NCBI GenBank assembly: GCA_910585285.1
Contig: CAJUDL010000017.1
Span: 1 to 64,000 of the forward strand
Direction: 5' to 3'
Length of the DNA stretch: 64,000 bases
Origin: an uncultured Muribaculaceae bacterium
GTDB taxonomy: Bacteria > Bacteroidota > Bacteroidia > Bacteroidales > Muribaculaceae
Below the pieces are notes generated by a model. It was not told where the DNA came from. It worked only from the letters and a program-made list of their open reading frames with translations, and did not search any database. The first letter of the stretch is position 1, and the number at the start of each line of letters is the position of its first letter. Both the position numbers and the translations under genes were made by a program. This document shows positions 50,056 through 59,778 of the stretch, piece after piece.

Positions 50056-51750
50056 TTACCAGAAATAAATATAGAATGCTACGGTGATGCCAAGGATAAT
50101 AACGGTGTTGACAATATCCCAGGCATTCCAGCTCTGACGTGTTGCAAGTCTCTGCTCAGGTGTAGACGTACCGAATACCAACCCCTGGATTTTTGAAGCA
50201 TCAGGAGCCTTTGTGCACAATGATACGATAAAACCTACTGCTAAACACAATAACAACATCCAGCCACAGAAGAAAAGCCAGTTCTCATCATAGAAAATCT
50301 GCTGGAACAAACTCGGATTTTCCGATGCGCCTGCCTCAATTCCTATATTAGAATAATATATCTTTGCACCAAGCCTGGTAAGACCAACAATCAGACCGGT
50401 CAGCAACGCCCACATACCGCCTTGTGCAGATGCCCTCTTCCATACAATACCAATAAGGAATGCCGCAGCGATACCCGGAGCAAGTACAGATTGAACATCC
50501 TGTAAATATAGATACAGCACATCACCTATAGATCGCATAACTGGGATCCACAAAATACCAAGAATTACAATAACAACTGTTGCAGCCTGTCCGATCTTTA
50601 CAAGTTTCTTTGGAGCCGTCTTTGGCTTGAAACGTTGATAAAAATCAATTGTAAACAATGCGGCTGAAGAGTTGAACAAAGATGCAAGTGAGCTCATCAA
50701 CGCCGCGAGTATACCACAAACGATGAGTCCTTTGATACCTGCCGGAAGAAGTTTGGCTACCAATGTCGGGAATGCAGCATCAGAATTTGGAAGTCCATTG
50801 GGAAGCATCGGAAGGAATGACCCAAGTTTCTGATGGAGTGCGAATGCAATCATGCCAGGAATAAGGAAAAGGAATACCGGAAGAAGCTTCAGGTAAGCAC
50901 CGAAAATAGTGCCTCGTCTTGCTTCCTTCTCATTTTTACCAGACAGCACACGCTGCACGATGAACTGGTCCGTACACCAGTACCAGAAACCAATCACTGC
51001 CGAACCGATAAGGGCTCCTAACCATGGATACTGCGCATCATTGTTGTCTCGAATAAGGTTTACCATTGTATCTCCGTATTCATTGACCTTTACTGAAGAA
51101 CAGATTCTCATCATCTCATCCCAACCTCCGAGTTCTTTGAGACCAAGAACTAAAATTATCAAAGACCCAAGAAGAAGTATAGGCGTTTGCAACACTGAGG
51201 TGTAGAGCACAGACTTCATACCTCCGAAAATAGTATACAGTGCCGTTATGAGTACCAGTCCTACAGCGGCAATCCAGAAGAAATCAATTCCCCAAAGTTC
51301 ATCAATTCCAAAAACCTGCTGGAATACAAGTCCGCCAGCGTAAACCGTCACCGCCACTTTAGTGAGCACATAGCTTATCAACGAGATCGTTGCAAGAATG
51401 GTGCGTGATTGCGGATTGAACCTACGCTCAAGAAATTCAGGCATTGTATAAACCATAGAGCGAGAATAGAAAGGCACAAACACCCAACCGAGTATGAGTA
51501 TCATCCAGCCCTGAATCTCCCAGTGTGCCATTGCCATTCCTGAAGAAGCACCGGAACCGGCAAGACCGATGAGATGTTCTGAGCCAATATTGGATGCAAA
51601 GATAGATGCTCCAATCGCTATCCACGTCGCATCTTTGCCACCAAGAAAATAATCAGCTGCATTGTTCTGTTTCTGGCGCATCACCCATACTATTATGCCT
51701 ATTAAGGCTAAAGCAAAAATGGCGATTACAATCCAGTCTAATATTGCCAT
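50056..51750 (-). CDS. Sodium:solute symporter family sugar transporter (probable arabinose uptake)
   Basis: A 564-residue SSS-family protein with about 14 membrane segments. Family features: the N-terminal DYFLGGKDATWIAIGASIFASNIGSEHLIGLAGSG region with sodium-site residues, GWVFVPFYSRSMVYTMPEFLERRF and FNSSAALFTIDFYQRF. It imports a sugar with sodium; operon position makes L-arabinose the likely substrate. It starts 35 bp after galM and ends 16 bp before araR. Confidence 0.9.
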   Translation of the reverse strand: MAILDWIVIAIFALALIGIIVWVMRQKQNNAADYFLGGKDATWIAIGASIFASNIGSEHLIGLAGSGASSGMAMAHWEIQGWMILILGWVFVPFYSRSMVYTMPEFLERRFNPQSRTILATISLISYVLTKVAVTVYAGGLVFQQVFGIDELWGIDFFWIAAVGLVLITALYTIFGGMKSVLYTSVLQTPILLLGSLIILVLGLKELGGWDEMMRICSSVKVNEYGDTMVNLIRDNNDAQYPWLGALIGSAVIGFWYWCTDQFIVQRVLSGKNEKEARRGTIFGAYLKLLPVFLFLIPGMIAFALHQKLGSFLPMLPNGLPNSDAAFPTLVAKLLPAGIKGLIVCGILAALMSSLASLFNSSAALFTIDFYQRFKPKTAPKKLVKIGQAATVVIVILGILWIPVMRSIGDVLYLYLQDVQSVLAPGIAAAFLIGIVWKRASAQGGMWALLTGLIVGLTRLGAKIYYSNIGIEAGASENPSLFQQIFYDENWLFFCGWMLLLCLAVGFIVSLCTKAPDASKIQGLVFGTSTPEQRLATRQSWNAWDIVNTVIILGITVAFYIYFW

Positions 51751-51785
51751 AATGTTAGTAGTTTAGCTATTAAATTATGATATGG

Positions 51786-52946
51786 TTATTTTTTTGTGGA
51801 AAACTTGTATATGCAAGTACTGGTGTATGTTTCACCCGGACGCAATGTTGCGGAAGGCCACGCTGGTTTATTGGGTGTGTCAGGATATTTTTGAGTTTCA
51901 AGGCAAAGCCCGTGACGTTGATTATAGATCTTAGCTTTTTTACCGGTTACCGTGCCATCAAGGAAATTACCTGTGTAGAATTGAACGCCCGGCTCGTTAG
52001 TATATACTTCAAGTACGATGCCTGAGCGGGGATCTGTTACTCTTGCCGCGCAATCCTGAAGATCACCTTTTGTGTCAAGCACGAAATTATGGTCGAAACC
52101 ATTGCCATATTTAACCTGGATATATTCCGATTCAATATCTTTGCCAAGGAGCTTCTCTTCTGTAAAATCCATCGGTGTATCTTTGACAGGGATAATTTCG
52201 CCGGTTGTCATGAATGTGCTGTCAACAGGCGTGAAATTTGCGGCATTAATCCATACCATTTCGTCAACCACGCTGAGTTCAGGATCTCCAGAAAGATTAA
52301 AATAAGAATGGTTGGTCATGTTTATGATGGTAGGCTTATCTGTTGTTGCTGAATAATCAATGCGGAGAGCATTATCATTCTGAAGAGTATACGTAACTTG
52401 AGCCTTTACATTTCCGGGAAATTGATTGTCACCATCAGGAGAATCGATGGATATGGTCAGAGTGGAATCAGTGGCATTTTCCACTTTATATACTCTATAT
52501 TGCCAGCCAAGAGTTCCCATGTCTGTCCCGCCATGTAGACAATGTCCAAAATTGTTCTGAGGAAGCTGGATTGTATCGCCATCCATAACGAACCTCCCTT
52601 GGTTAATACGGTTTGCATAGCGACCGATTGCTGCACCGAAATCCGTCTTATTGACATCAGGCTGATATGCACCTATGCTATCGAATCCTAAAACAACATC
52701 CTGAAAATTCCCATCCTTGTTAGGAACCATAATGGAAACGATGCGGCCACCATAATTGGTGATGCAGACTTCCATTCCTGACGCATTTGTAAGAGTAATA
52801 AGCGAAGTCGAATCTCCATTAACGACAGATTCGAATTTTTTGGGATCAAGTCCCGACTTAGTCAGCTGAGGCGCATCTTTCCCCGTGCTGCATGAGCACA
52901 TACCTGCTATTGCGAGTATAAGTGCCGAATAACCAAGGAGTTTCAT
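51786..52946 (-). CDS. galM: Aldose 1-epimerase (mutarotase), lipoprotein form
   Basis: A 386-residue GalM-type epimerase interconverting sugar anomers. A signal peptide with a possible lipobox (AGMCSCS, Cys17 or Cys19) suggests placement in the envelope. Family features: YGGRIVSIMVPN, YANRINQGRF, the active-site His in HCLHGG, TNHSYFNLSG and the catalytic Glu in GLCLETQKYPD. It is the first gene of the ara operon and would help make the transported anomer of arabinose available. Confidence 0.92.
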   Translation of the reverse strand: MKLLGYSALILAIAGMCSCSTGKDAPQLTKSGLDPKKFESVVNGDSTSLITLTNASGMEVCITNYGGRIVSIMVPNKDGNFQDVVLGFDSIGAYQPDVNKTDFGAAIGRYANRINQGRFVMDGDTIQLPQNNFGHCLHGGTDMGTLGWQYRVYKVENATDSTLTISIDSPDGDNQFPGNVKAQVTYTLQNDNALRIDYSATTDKPTIINMTNHSYFNLSGDPELSVVDEMVWINAANFTPVDSTFMTTGEIIPVKDTPMDFTEEKLLGKDIESEYIQVKYGNGFDHNFVLDTKGDLQDCAARVTDPRSGIVLEVYTNEPGVQFYTGNFLDGTVTGKKAKIYNQRHGLCLETQKYPDTPNKPAWPSATLRPGETYTSTCIYKFSTKK

Positions 52947-53269
52947 GATAAATATATTTAATAAAACTTTATATTTAGTTCACCTTAAGACATAGATTCT
53001 TAGAGTATTTAATTAATGGGTGTAAAATTAACACTTATTATTTATATAAGGAACATTTTTTATATGTTATAAAACATATTTTTCTTTTCAGGTATTGATT
53101 GTAACTTTGTATTACATTATGAATACCTTCTTGAAATAATGTGTATTGTTAAGCGATGATCGTCTAATTAATGAGTCATACTTTGTTATTTACCGATTGT
53201 GGCTAACAAAGGTGTGTTATTAATAGAGCGTCAATTTAGATATTTTATTATAGTCTATCTCACTAAATC
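52947..53269. promoter_or_regulatory. Divergent control region between the ara operon and GH35
   Basis: A 323-bp AT-rich gap without an ORF. It holds three imperfect palindromes that could be operators: GTGTAAAATTAACAC (near 53022), ATATGTT-ataa-AACATAT (53062-53079) and TTAAGCGATGATCGTCTAA (53149-53167). An exact TAACTTTG box faces GH35. No exact -7 box was found facing galM. Which, if any, AraR binds cannot be told here. Confidence 0.5.
53102..53109 (+). promoter_or_regulatory. Candidate -7 box for the GH35 gene
   Basis: TAACTTTG matches TAnnTTTG exactly; the -33 region about 20 nt upstream is T-rich (TTTTTCTTTT) without a clean TTTG. The leader would be about 155 nt and would include the palindrome at 53149-53167. 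Confidence 0.45.
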
Positions 53270-55648
53270 ATGAAAAAAATATTTCTTTATTCACTTGTTG
53301 CAGCATCTTTAATGATGTCAGCGACCCTGTCGACCTCAGCTGCGAATGACAAGTCAGTCAGCCATGGCAAGTTTGAGGCAGGCAAAGGGACATTTCTTCT
53401 GAATGGCGAACCATTCGTTGTCAAGGCGGCAGAGCTTCATTACCCACGTATTCCCAAAGAATATTGGGAGCACAGAATTAAAATGAGTAAAGCTTTGGGT
53501 ATGAATACCATCTGTCTTTACACCTTCTGGAATTCGCATGAACCTAAAGAGGATCAATTCGACTTTACAGGTCAAAATGATTTGAGGGAATTCATCAAGC
53601 TTTGTCAGAAAAATGACATGAAAGTGATTCTACGTCCCGGACCATACGTATGCGCAGAATGGGAAATGGGCGGACTTCCCTGGTGGCTTCTTAAGAAAAA
53701 GGATATTCGTCTGCGCGAAAGCGATCCCTATTTCCTTGAACGTGTTGACAAATTCCAGAAAGCGGTTGCAGAGCAAGTCGGGGACCTTACAATTGCCGAT
53801 GGCGGACCGATAATTATGGTTCAGGTCGAGAATGAATATGGTTCTTTCGGTTTCGATAAACAATACATATCAACTATCCGAGACATGCTTCGAAAAAATT
53901 TTGGTGAAAATGTTACATTATTCCAGTGTGACTGGTCATCAAATTTCGAAAATAATGGTCTTGAAGATCTTATATGGACCATGAATTTCGGCACGGGAGC
54001 AAACATTGATGACCAGTTCCGTCGGCTGAAAGAATTGCGTCCGGAAAGTCCGCTTATGTGTTCTGAATTCTGGAGCGGTTGGTTCGATAAATGGGGAGCT
54101 AATCATGAAACGCGTCCGGCAGCCGACATGATAGCGGGAATTGACGAAATGTTGTCTAAGAATATTTCGTTCAGTCTTTATATGACTCACGGTGGTACCA
54201 ACTGGGGACATTGGGCTGGTGCCAACTCTCCAGGATATGCACCAGACGTGACTTCTTATGATTATGATGCGCCTATTAACGAGCAGGGAGCGCCAACACC
54301 CAAATATTGGGAATTGCGTAAAGCACTGGCAAAATATACTGACGGCAAACAAGCACCAGTGCCGGCACCTATAAAGACAATGGATATTAAGCCTTTCGAT
54401 TTTACTATGGTGGCTCCATTGTTCTCAAATCTTCCCGAGCCTAAAAATGATATGAGTATCCGCACCATGGAAGAATATGATCAAGGATTCGGGAGCATCA
54501 TGTACCAGACCACATTGCCTGAGCTTGTAAATGGTGGCGTTCTCACAGTGAATGAGCCACATGATTATGCATTGATTTTCATAGACTACAAATATATTGG
54601 CAAACTTGATCGCAGGAATGGTGAGAAGCAGCTGAAGCTGCCACCATGCAAAAAAGGTGCCATACTCGATATTTTCGTTGAGGCTATGGGTAGAATCAAT
54701 TTCGGTCGGGCGATCAAAGATTTCAAAGGCATCACCGATAATGTTACAATCACAGAAGACAGGGACGGATACGTGTTTACATGTGACCTTAAAAACTGGA
54801 AAGTTTTTAACATCGAGGACTCATACGAAAATTACATAAATCTAAAATATTTCCCTGTCAACACATTTGAACCAAACAGCACGACCGGACGTCTCCCTCG
54901 TGGCGTATATAAGGGCACATTCAACGTTAAAAAAACTGCCGACACATTCCTTAACTTTGAAAAATGGGGAAAAGGTCTTGTTTATGTAAATGGAAAAGGA
55001 ATCGGCAGAATCTGGGAGATCGGTCCTCAACAGACTCTGTATGTACCAGGAGCATGGTTGAAGAAGGGTGAAAACGAAATACTGGTGTTTGATATACTCG
55101 GACCTAAAGAAGCATCAAGCTTTGGTTCAAAAACTCCGGAACTTGACAAATTACAAGTCAAGAAACCCCTCACCCATCGTGAGCCAGGACAGGAGCTTGA
55201 TCTAAAGGATCAAAAACCAATCATTTCCGGATCATTCCCAGCCGGTAATGGATGGAAAGAGATCAAATTCGACGCTCCAGCTATCGGAAGGTATCTCTGC
55301 ATCGAGGCAGACAACGCTCATGATGGCAAAGACAGGGCTGCAATTGCTGAAATGTATGTGTTAGATAACAACGGTGAGCGTATTTCACGTGAGCCATGGG
55401 TTGTAATGTATGCTGACAGTGAAGATGTAAAAGGAGTGAACCGTTCAGCCGACAAAAGTTTTGATCTTCAGGAATCGACATACTGGAGCACTGTCAAAGG
55501 CACTCCTTTCCCACACTACATCGTGATAGATCTGGGTCGTGAACATACATTGACAGCTCTTCAGTATCTTCCTCGCATGGAAAGCAACGCACCTGCTTCT
55601 ATAAAAGATGTTAAAGTCTATCTCTCCTCTACGCCATTCAAATTCTAA
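53270..55648 (+). CDS. GH35 beta-galactosidase with F5/8-type C-terminal domain, exported
   Basis: A 792-residue glycosidase. Signal peptide 1-24; GH35 barrel from about 35 to 350 with acid/base Glu189 (QVENEYG) and nucleophile Glu266 (MCSEFWSG); beta domains follow; the last ~150 residues (from about 640) form a discoidin/F5-8C-like carbohydrate-binding domain ending DVKVYLSSTPF. It releases beta-linked galactose from glycans in the periplasm or at the surface. It is divergent from the ara operon, suggesting attack on arabinogalactan-like material. Its stop overlaps the first base of a terminal inverted repeat. Confidence 0.94.
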   Translation: MKKIFLYSLVAASLMMSATLSTSAANDKSVSHGKFEAGKGTFLLNGEPFVVKAAELHYPRIPKEYWEHRIKMSKALGMNTICLYTFWNSHEPKEDQFDFTGQNDLREFIKLCQKNDMKVILRPGPYVCAEWEMGGLPWWLLKKKDIRLRESDPYFLERVDKFQKAVAEQVGDLTIADGGPIIMVQVENEYGSFGFDKQYISTIRDMLRKNFGENVTLFQCDWSSNFENNGLEDLIWTMNFGTGANIDDQFRRLKELRPESPLMCSEFWSGWFDKWGANHETRPAADMIAGIDEMLSKNISFSLYMTHGGTNWGHWAGANSPGYAPDVTSYDYDAPINEQGAPTPKYWELRKALAKYTDGKQAPVPAPIKTMDIKPFDFTMVAPLFSNLPEPKNDMSIRTMEEYDQGFGSIMYQTTLPELVNGGVLTVNEPHDYALIFIDYKYIGKLDRRNGEKQLKLPPCKKGAILDIFVEAMGRINFGRAIKDFKGITDNVTITEDRDGYVFTCDLKNWKVFNIEDSYENYINLKYFPVNTFEPNSTTGRLPRGVYKGTFNVKKTADTFLNFEKWGKGLVYVNGKGIGRIWEIGPQQTLYVPGAWLKKGENEILVFDILGPKEASSFGSKTPELDKLQVKKPLTHREPGQELDLKDQKPIISGSFPAGNGWKEIKFDAPAIGRYLCIEADNAHDGKDRAAIAEMYVLDNNGERISREPWVVMYADSEDVKGVNRSADKSFDLQESTYWSTVKGTPFPHYIVIDLGREHTLTALQYLPRMESNAPASIKDVKVYLSSTPFKF

Positions 55649-55832
55649 GAAACTGTTTAAATTTATTTTCGAGGAAGTTTGAGAGTTATTTTTGAGGTGA
55701 TTCCGCGAGTTGAGAAAGGAGAAACCTGTCGGTTTCGACTGCCGAAACTTGGCGGAAGCAGCCAAAAAGAACCTCAAAATTCCCGAAAGAATCTCTATAA
55801 TAAAAATTTCGTAATAAATTTAAACAGTTTCT
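55648..55832. repeat. 185-bp hairpin element with 20-bp terminal inverted repeats (MITE-like)
   Basis: AGAAACTGTTTAAATTTATT at 55648-55667 and its exact complement at 55813-55832 bound the element. Inner parts also pair: TTTTGAGGT against AACCTCAAAA and GTTTCG against CGAAAC near the centre, so the whole could fold into one long imperfect hairpin. No coding frame of interest. A related 14-mer, TTTAAACAGTTTCT, recurs at 19078-19091. It begins on the last base of the GH35 stop codon. Confidence 0.75.
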
Positions 55833-55850
55833 AAATGAAGATAAGGAAGT

Positions 55851-55890
55851 AAAATAAATGGGGTCTGAAATTTTGGACCCCATTTATTTT
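55851..55890. terminator. Bidirectional terminator between GH35 and lutC
   Basis: AAAATAAATGGGGTC and its exact complement make a 15-bp stem with a 10-nt loop; A-rich and T-rich arm ends give T-runs in both directions. It lies between the convergent GH35 and lutC genes and can serve both. Confidence 0.85.
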
Positions 55891-55935
55891 CTCATGCATC
55901 AAAATCATTTATATAACTCTTTCATTCTTTACTTG

Positions 55936-56529
55936 CTAATATAACAACGCGGTTAAAGAAATTTCCCCTTGGGCTCCGGTGATATGCACAGCCTCAATAT
56001 CAGCAGTCGCGGAAGGTCCTGAAAACAGAGAGCCATACTGTGTACTACCTAATTCAATGTTTTCGTATGCTTCATGGATACCATTGACTATTTTATCCTT
56101 TTCAAGAAGCAAATAAAGATCTGTTGTGAATAAAGCTGCCGCTGCAAGTCCTAAAGATTTATTAGTAACCCATATGGAACCGGTCTCACCCACTCCCAAA
56201 TTCCCTTCGGCTATGCAGACATCGATTGTGTTTGCATCATGAGGATCAGCGATACTTTCCGCCGAAATGTCCGTGTTAATTTCAGGGATATTAGAATAAA
56301 CATTGCTATTCATGTCTATATTATCAGTAAGCCATCTCACTGCATCACTTCTATCTCTGAATTCCAAACATTTGCCATCAAAACCTTCAAGCTTTTTCTT
56401 AAAGTTTTCAATACGGTCTCCTATCACTGCATAATTTGGAATGACTGGACGCTGCACATTAGAATGATGTGCCGTCTTTAAGTTATTCATAATAACTTCT
56501 CTGGAAGTTATTTTATCATCAATTGCCAT
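55936..56529 (-). CDS. lutC: Lactate utilization protein LutC
   Basis: A 197-residue LUD-domain protein. The family core is visible: AEGNLGVGETGSIWVTN and the C-terminal GPSATADIEAVHITGAQGE. With LutA and LutB it forms an iron-sulfur complex oxidising L-lactate to pyruvate. It is last in lutA-lutB-lutC, 29 bp after lutB. The individual chemistry of LutC is not certain. Confidence 0.93.
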   Translation of the reverse strand: MAIDDKITSREVIMNNLKTAHHSNVQRPVIPNYAVIGDRIENFKKKLEGFDGKCLEFRDRSDAVRWLTDNIDMNSNVYSNIPEINTDISAESIADPHDANTIDVCIAEGNLGVGETGSIWVTNKSLGLAAAALFTTDLYLLLEKDKIVNGIHEAYENIELGSTQYGSLFSGPSATADIEAVHITGAQGEISLTALLY

Positions 56530-56558
56530 GATATCACAGTTTTGGAAAATACGCTTAC

Positions 56559-57935
56559 TTATAATTTCTTATCTTTGTTTTTGATTATTTCCCTGAAAGT
56601 CTTATCGGGAGGTGTGGGATTGGAATGATGATCAGCCCAGGGGTTAAGTTTTGATTCCGCAATACTTTTCGGAACATGCTTTAGTGCCCACAATCCAACT
56701 TTCTCTGCTTTCGCAAGATTTCCCGAATTTTTAAGCACAAGCGCAGCTGCATCCATCTCCAATCTATGTGTCTTCAAATCATAACCATGCGCAACTACCT
56801 GATCCCTCCAATAAAATATCAGATCAGAAATGGGTATTTTAACAGGACAGACGGCAGAGCAAGAGCCGCAATGCGTGCACGAATACGGTAGCTGCGCATA
56901 CTTATACAGATCATAACTCGGCTCGAGAACTATCCCGATCGGACCCATATACGGAGCATCATAACTCAAGCCTGATGTGCGTCTGAATATTGGGCATGTG
57001 TTCATACATGCTCCGCACCTGATACATTTCATAACCTCATAATAGTCGGGAGATGCCACTCTTTCGCTTCTGCCATTGTCAACTATTATAATATGCATTT
57101 CCTGCCCTTCCCTTGGACCGTGAAAATGCGAAGTATATTGAGTGATATCAAATCCAAGTGCATTTCGTGATAGCATTCTAATAAATAACGCCAACTCCTT
57201 TTTACCGGGAATAACTTTCTCAATACCCATACTTGCCACATAGAGAGGTGGAATATTTGCACTTATATCCGCATTCCCTTCATTTGTGCACACCACTATT
57301 CCCCCTGTTTCCGCCACGGCGAAATTCACCCCCGTCATTCCGGCGTCAGCCTTTATATATTTTTTCCGCATATCCCTTCGCATCACTCCGTTTAGATAAT
57401 AAGGATCATCCATTTCCGGATCACTGCCAAGTTTCTCGGCAAAGAGATTTGCAACATCTTTTCTTAGCTTATGAATAGCCGGCATCACAATATGAGAAGG
57501 TCTCTGGTCATCAAGTTGCTGAATGCGCTCCCCAAGATCTGCCTCATATATCTCAATGCCATGCCTTTCAAGAAATTCACGCATGCCGCATTCATCTTGA
57601 AGCATTGATTTCCCTTTGGTCACAATCCTAACATTGTGTTTCTTAAGGATAGACAGCATTATGTCATTATGTTCCGCAGCATCTTTAGCCCAATGTATAT
57701 GTATGCCATTGGCAATAGCATTCTTCTCAAATTCTTCAAGATACTCATCAAGATGATTGAGGGTATGCAACTTTACCTGCGATGCGAGGATTCGCATTTC
57801 CTCCCATTCTGGAATGGCTGATACCGCCTTGTCTCGTCGCATCCTTGCCTCCCAGAGACATTTATCATGGCTCACCCGATGATCAACATCGTTGAGAAAC
57901 TTATTACCTAATTTAACCTGATCAACCTGTCTCAT
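56559..57935 (-). CDS. lutB: Lactate utilization iron-sulfur protein LutB
   Basis: A 458-residue protein with a LUD domain (about 65-290) and two 4Fe-4S clusters: Cys304, 307, 310, 314 (CIRCGACMNTC) and Cys353, 356, 359, 363 (CTHCGSCSAVC). A helical tail follows. It carries electrons in the LutABC lactate oxidase. It overlaps lutA by 4 nt. Length and motif order match the family. Confidence 0.95.
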   Translation of the reverse strand: MRQVDQVKLGNKFLNDVDHRVSHDKCLWEARMRRDKAVSAIPEWEEMRILASQVKLHTLNHLDEYLEEFEKNAIANGIHIHWAKDAAEHNDIMLSILKKHNVRIVTKGKSMLQDECGMREFLERHGIEIYEADLGERIQQLDDQRPSHIVMPAIHKLRKDVANLFAEKLGSDPEMDDPYYLNGVMRRDMRKKYIKADAGMTGVNFAVAETGGIVVCTNEGNADISANIPPLYVASMGIEKVIPGKKELALFIRMLSRNALGFDITQYTSHFHGPREGQEMHIIIVDNGRSERVASPDYYEVMKCIRCGACMNTCPIFRRTSGLSYDAPYMGPIGIVLEPSYDLYKYAQLPYSCTHCGSCSAVCPVKIPISDLIFYWRDQVVAHGYDLKTHRLEMDAAALVLKNSGNLAKAEKVGLWALKHVPKSIAESKLNPWADHHSNPTPPDKTFREIIKNKDKKL

Positions 57936-58675
57936 ATAGCGTCACCATTTAAAATCTCGGCAATATAATAAGCCTTGAGTGGAATTTTATATTTATTAGC
58001 CACAGTCTGCTGATGTAAAAGACAAGAACAGTCGGCAGAAGTCACATATTCAAGGCGATTGCGATTGTAATCCATCACCTTATCAAGCCCCATCATTCCG
58101 GAAACATCTTTATCCCAGATGGCAAACGTGCCGCCGAATCCGCAACATTCATCTCTTCTGGTGGCATAAGCCACCTCAAGCCCGTCAACAAGCTTTAGCA
58201 GGTCTTCCGTTTTTGAATATTCCGGCACAACGAGTTCACTCGGTTTGGCTTCATGCAATCCGCGAAGAGAGTGGCATCCGTTATGTAGGGCTACCTTATG
58301 AGGGAAATGTGCCCATGGCAGTTCTGCAATGTTTAAAACATCATGTAGAAACTCAACAACTTCAAACACACTTTCCCTCACATGCCTGACAGCATCTGAA
58401 TCCGGAGTGGCATTAAAAAAATTTCTGAATTGATCAGTGCATATACCGGAGGGGACGACCACACGGTCATATTTTTCGAGCAATGAGGCCACACTCGCTT
58501 CAATGCCACAAGCCTTTCGGGTATAGCCCATATCTGCCAATGGGAGAGCACAACATGTACCTTTTTCTACTACTTCGACATCACTAATAAAACGTTGAAG
58601 TAATTTATATGCCGACATAGCAGCCTGAGGCATCAATGCGTCAATATAGCATGGTATAAAAAAACCAGTTTTCAT
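57932..58675 (-). CDS. lutA: Lactate utilization protein LutA (CCG domain)
   Basis: A 247-residue protein with two cysteine-rich CCG-type domains: KGTCCALPLADMG (about 38-50) and DECCGFGGTF (about 177-186), with HNGCHSLRG between. These domains hold a 4Fe-4S or heterodisulfide-type site in LutA, GlcF and HdrB relatives. It starts the lut operon; TGATTTTG, one mismatch from the -7 consensus, sits 2 bp upstream of the ATG, giving weak evidence of a promoter. The CDF gene ends 95 bp upstream. Confidence 0.93.
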   Translation of the reverse strand: MKTGFFIPCYIDALMPQAAMSAYKLLQRFISDVEVVEKGTCCALPLADMGYTRKACGIEASVASLLEKYDRVVVPSGICTDQFRNFFNATPDSDAVRHVRESVFEVVEFLHDVLNIAELPWAHFPHKVALHNGCHSLRGLHEAKPSELVVPEYSKTEDLLKLVDGLEVAYATRRDECCGFGGTFAIWDKDVSGMMGLDKVMDYNRNRLEYVTSADCSCLLHQQTVANKYKIPLKAYYIAEILNGDAI

Positions 58676-58770
58676 AGCAAAATCAGAAATTGTTGAAGTT
58701 GTTTAAACTAATTTTATGATTAGTAGATTCATCGTCTGATTGCAATCTCCTTCGAAGCGTAGGAGACACG

Positions 58771-59712
58771 TTAAGAATCCGGTTGAGTAATAACACTAAC
58801 CATTATATTCTTTCCGAACTTATGCTTGAGAGAATCTTCAATCTCACATGTGATACCATATCCCTCCTCAATATTCATCTGTTTGTCAACCTTTATCACA
58901 GCATCGAAAATAAGGAATGGACCACTTTTGCGGGTTTTAAGAAATTCCAACCTGTTTACACCTCTGCAGTGTTCCACAATTTTTCTTGCCTCATCGTAAT
59001 CATGATGCGGTATAGAACCTTCCATCAATTCCCTAAATGCCGGAGCAAACAGGCGGATCGCCGGTATAATTATGAATATGACTATCACAAGCGACGCGCA
59101 AGGGTCAAGAATACGCCATTCTTCTCCAAGGAAATGAGCTGACGTTACGCCAATGAGCGTGGTAATCGAGGCAAAAGCATCGCTTCTATGATGCCATGCA
59201 CTCGAAATCAAGGCATTGCAACGAGTCCTCTTACCGACTTTCTTATAAAACCTATAAAGGAATTCCTTACATGTTATTGCAAAAACTATTGCTATAATTG
59301 TCCATATATCCGGTTGCGGAAGGATCTCTCCCGCCATATAACTTTTAATTGATTCTATCGCTTCTTTAGTTACCATCACAGCAATAAAAATCAATATTCC
59401 GGAAATCACAAGTGATGCAAAGGTTTCGAATTTTCCATACCCGTAGGCAAAACTATCATTGGCTTTCTTAAAAGACAGTCCGACAAATGTAAGCATGACA
59501 AGATCCGATCCAACGTCCCCTAATGAATGGTATCCATCTGCCATCAATGCATCGCTATGTCCAAAATAACCAAATATTAGTTTTATAGCCATCAGAATCA
59601 CATTTACAAAACATCCTATAGTCACGGCACGCCGAATCTGTCGGGCTTCTTGAATGCCATGAAAATCAAGCAGACCATTGAGATTTATCTGATGGGAATG
59701 ATTATGTTTCAT
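58771..59712 (-). CDS. Cation diffusion facilitator (CDF) metal efflux transporter
   Basis: A 313-residue transporter with six membrane segments. The metal-site motifs are DALMADGYHSLGDVGSD in helix 2 and SAWHHRSDAFAS in helix 5, followed by a cytoplasmic C-terminal domain (about 215-313). The start MKHNHSHQ is histidine-rich. Likely exports Zn, Fe or Mn in exchange for protons; the metal cannot be fixed from sequence, though HD-type sites favour Zn/Fe. A TAATTTTG box lies 21 bp upstream. Confidence 0.92.
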   Translation of the reverse strand: MKHNHSHQINLNGLLDFHGIQEARQIRRAVTIGCFVNVILMAIKLIFGYFGHSDALMADGYHSLGDVGSDLVMLTFVGLSFKKANDSFAYGYGKFETFASLVISGILIFIAVMVTKEAIESIKSYMAGEILPQPDIWTIIAIVFAITCKEFLYRFYKKVGKRTRCNALISSAWHHRSDAFASITTLIGVTSAHFLGEEWRILDPCASLVIVIFIIIPAIRLFAPAFRELMEGSIPHHDYDEARKIVEHCRGVNRLEFLKTRKSGPFLIFDAVIKVDKQMNIEEGYGITCEIEDSLKHKFGKNIMVSVITQPDS

Positions 59713-59733
59713 TTATATTTTAATTTTGCTGTA

Positions 59734-59741
59734 CAAAATTA
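59734..59741 (-). promoter_or_regulatory. Candidate -7 box for the CDF transporter
   Basis: The minus strand reads TAATTTTG, an exact TAnnTTTG match, with a predicted leader of about 18 nt. No clear -33 box is found 19-21 nt upstream. Confidence 0.4.
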
Positions 59742-59778
59742 ATTAAAAATCTTTTCAATTTATCAACATTTTAAAAAC

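Noticed and set aside
52947..53269. tRNA or other structured RNA gene in the 323-bp gap
   Set aside because: The sequence is AT-rich without a cloverleaf, CCA end or long GC stems; only short palindromes fit.
55445..55777. 110-codon minus-strand frame across the GH35 end and the palindromic element
   Set aside because: It spans the boundary between a real gene and a non-coding repeat, so its length is a by-product of both.
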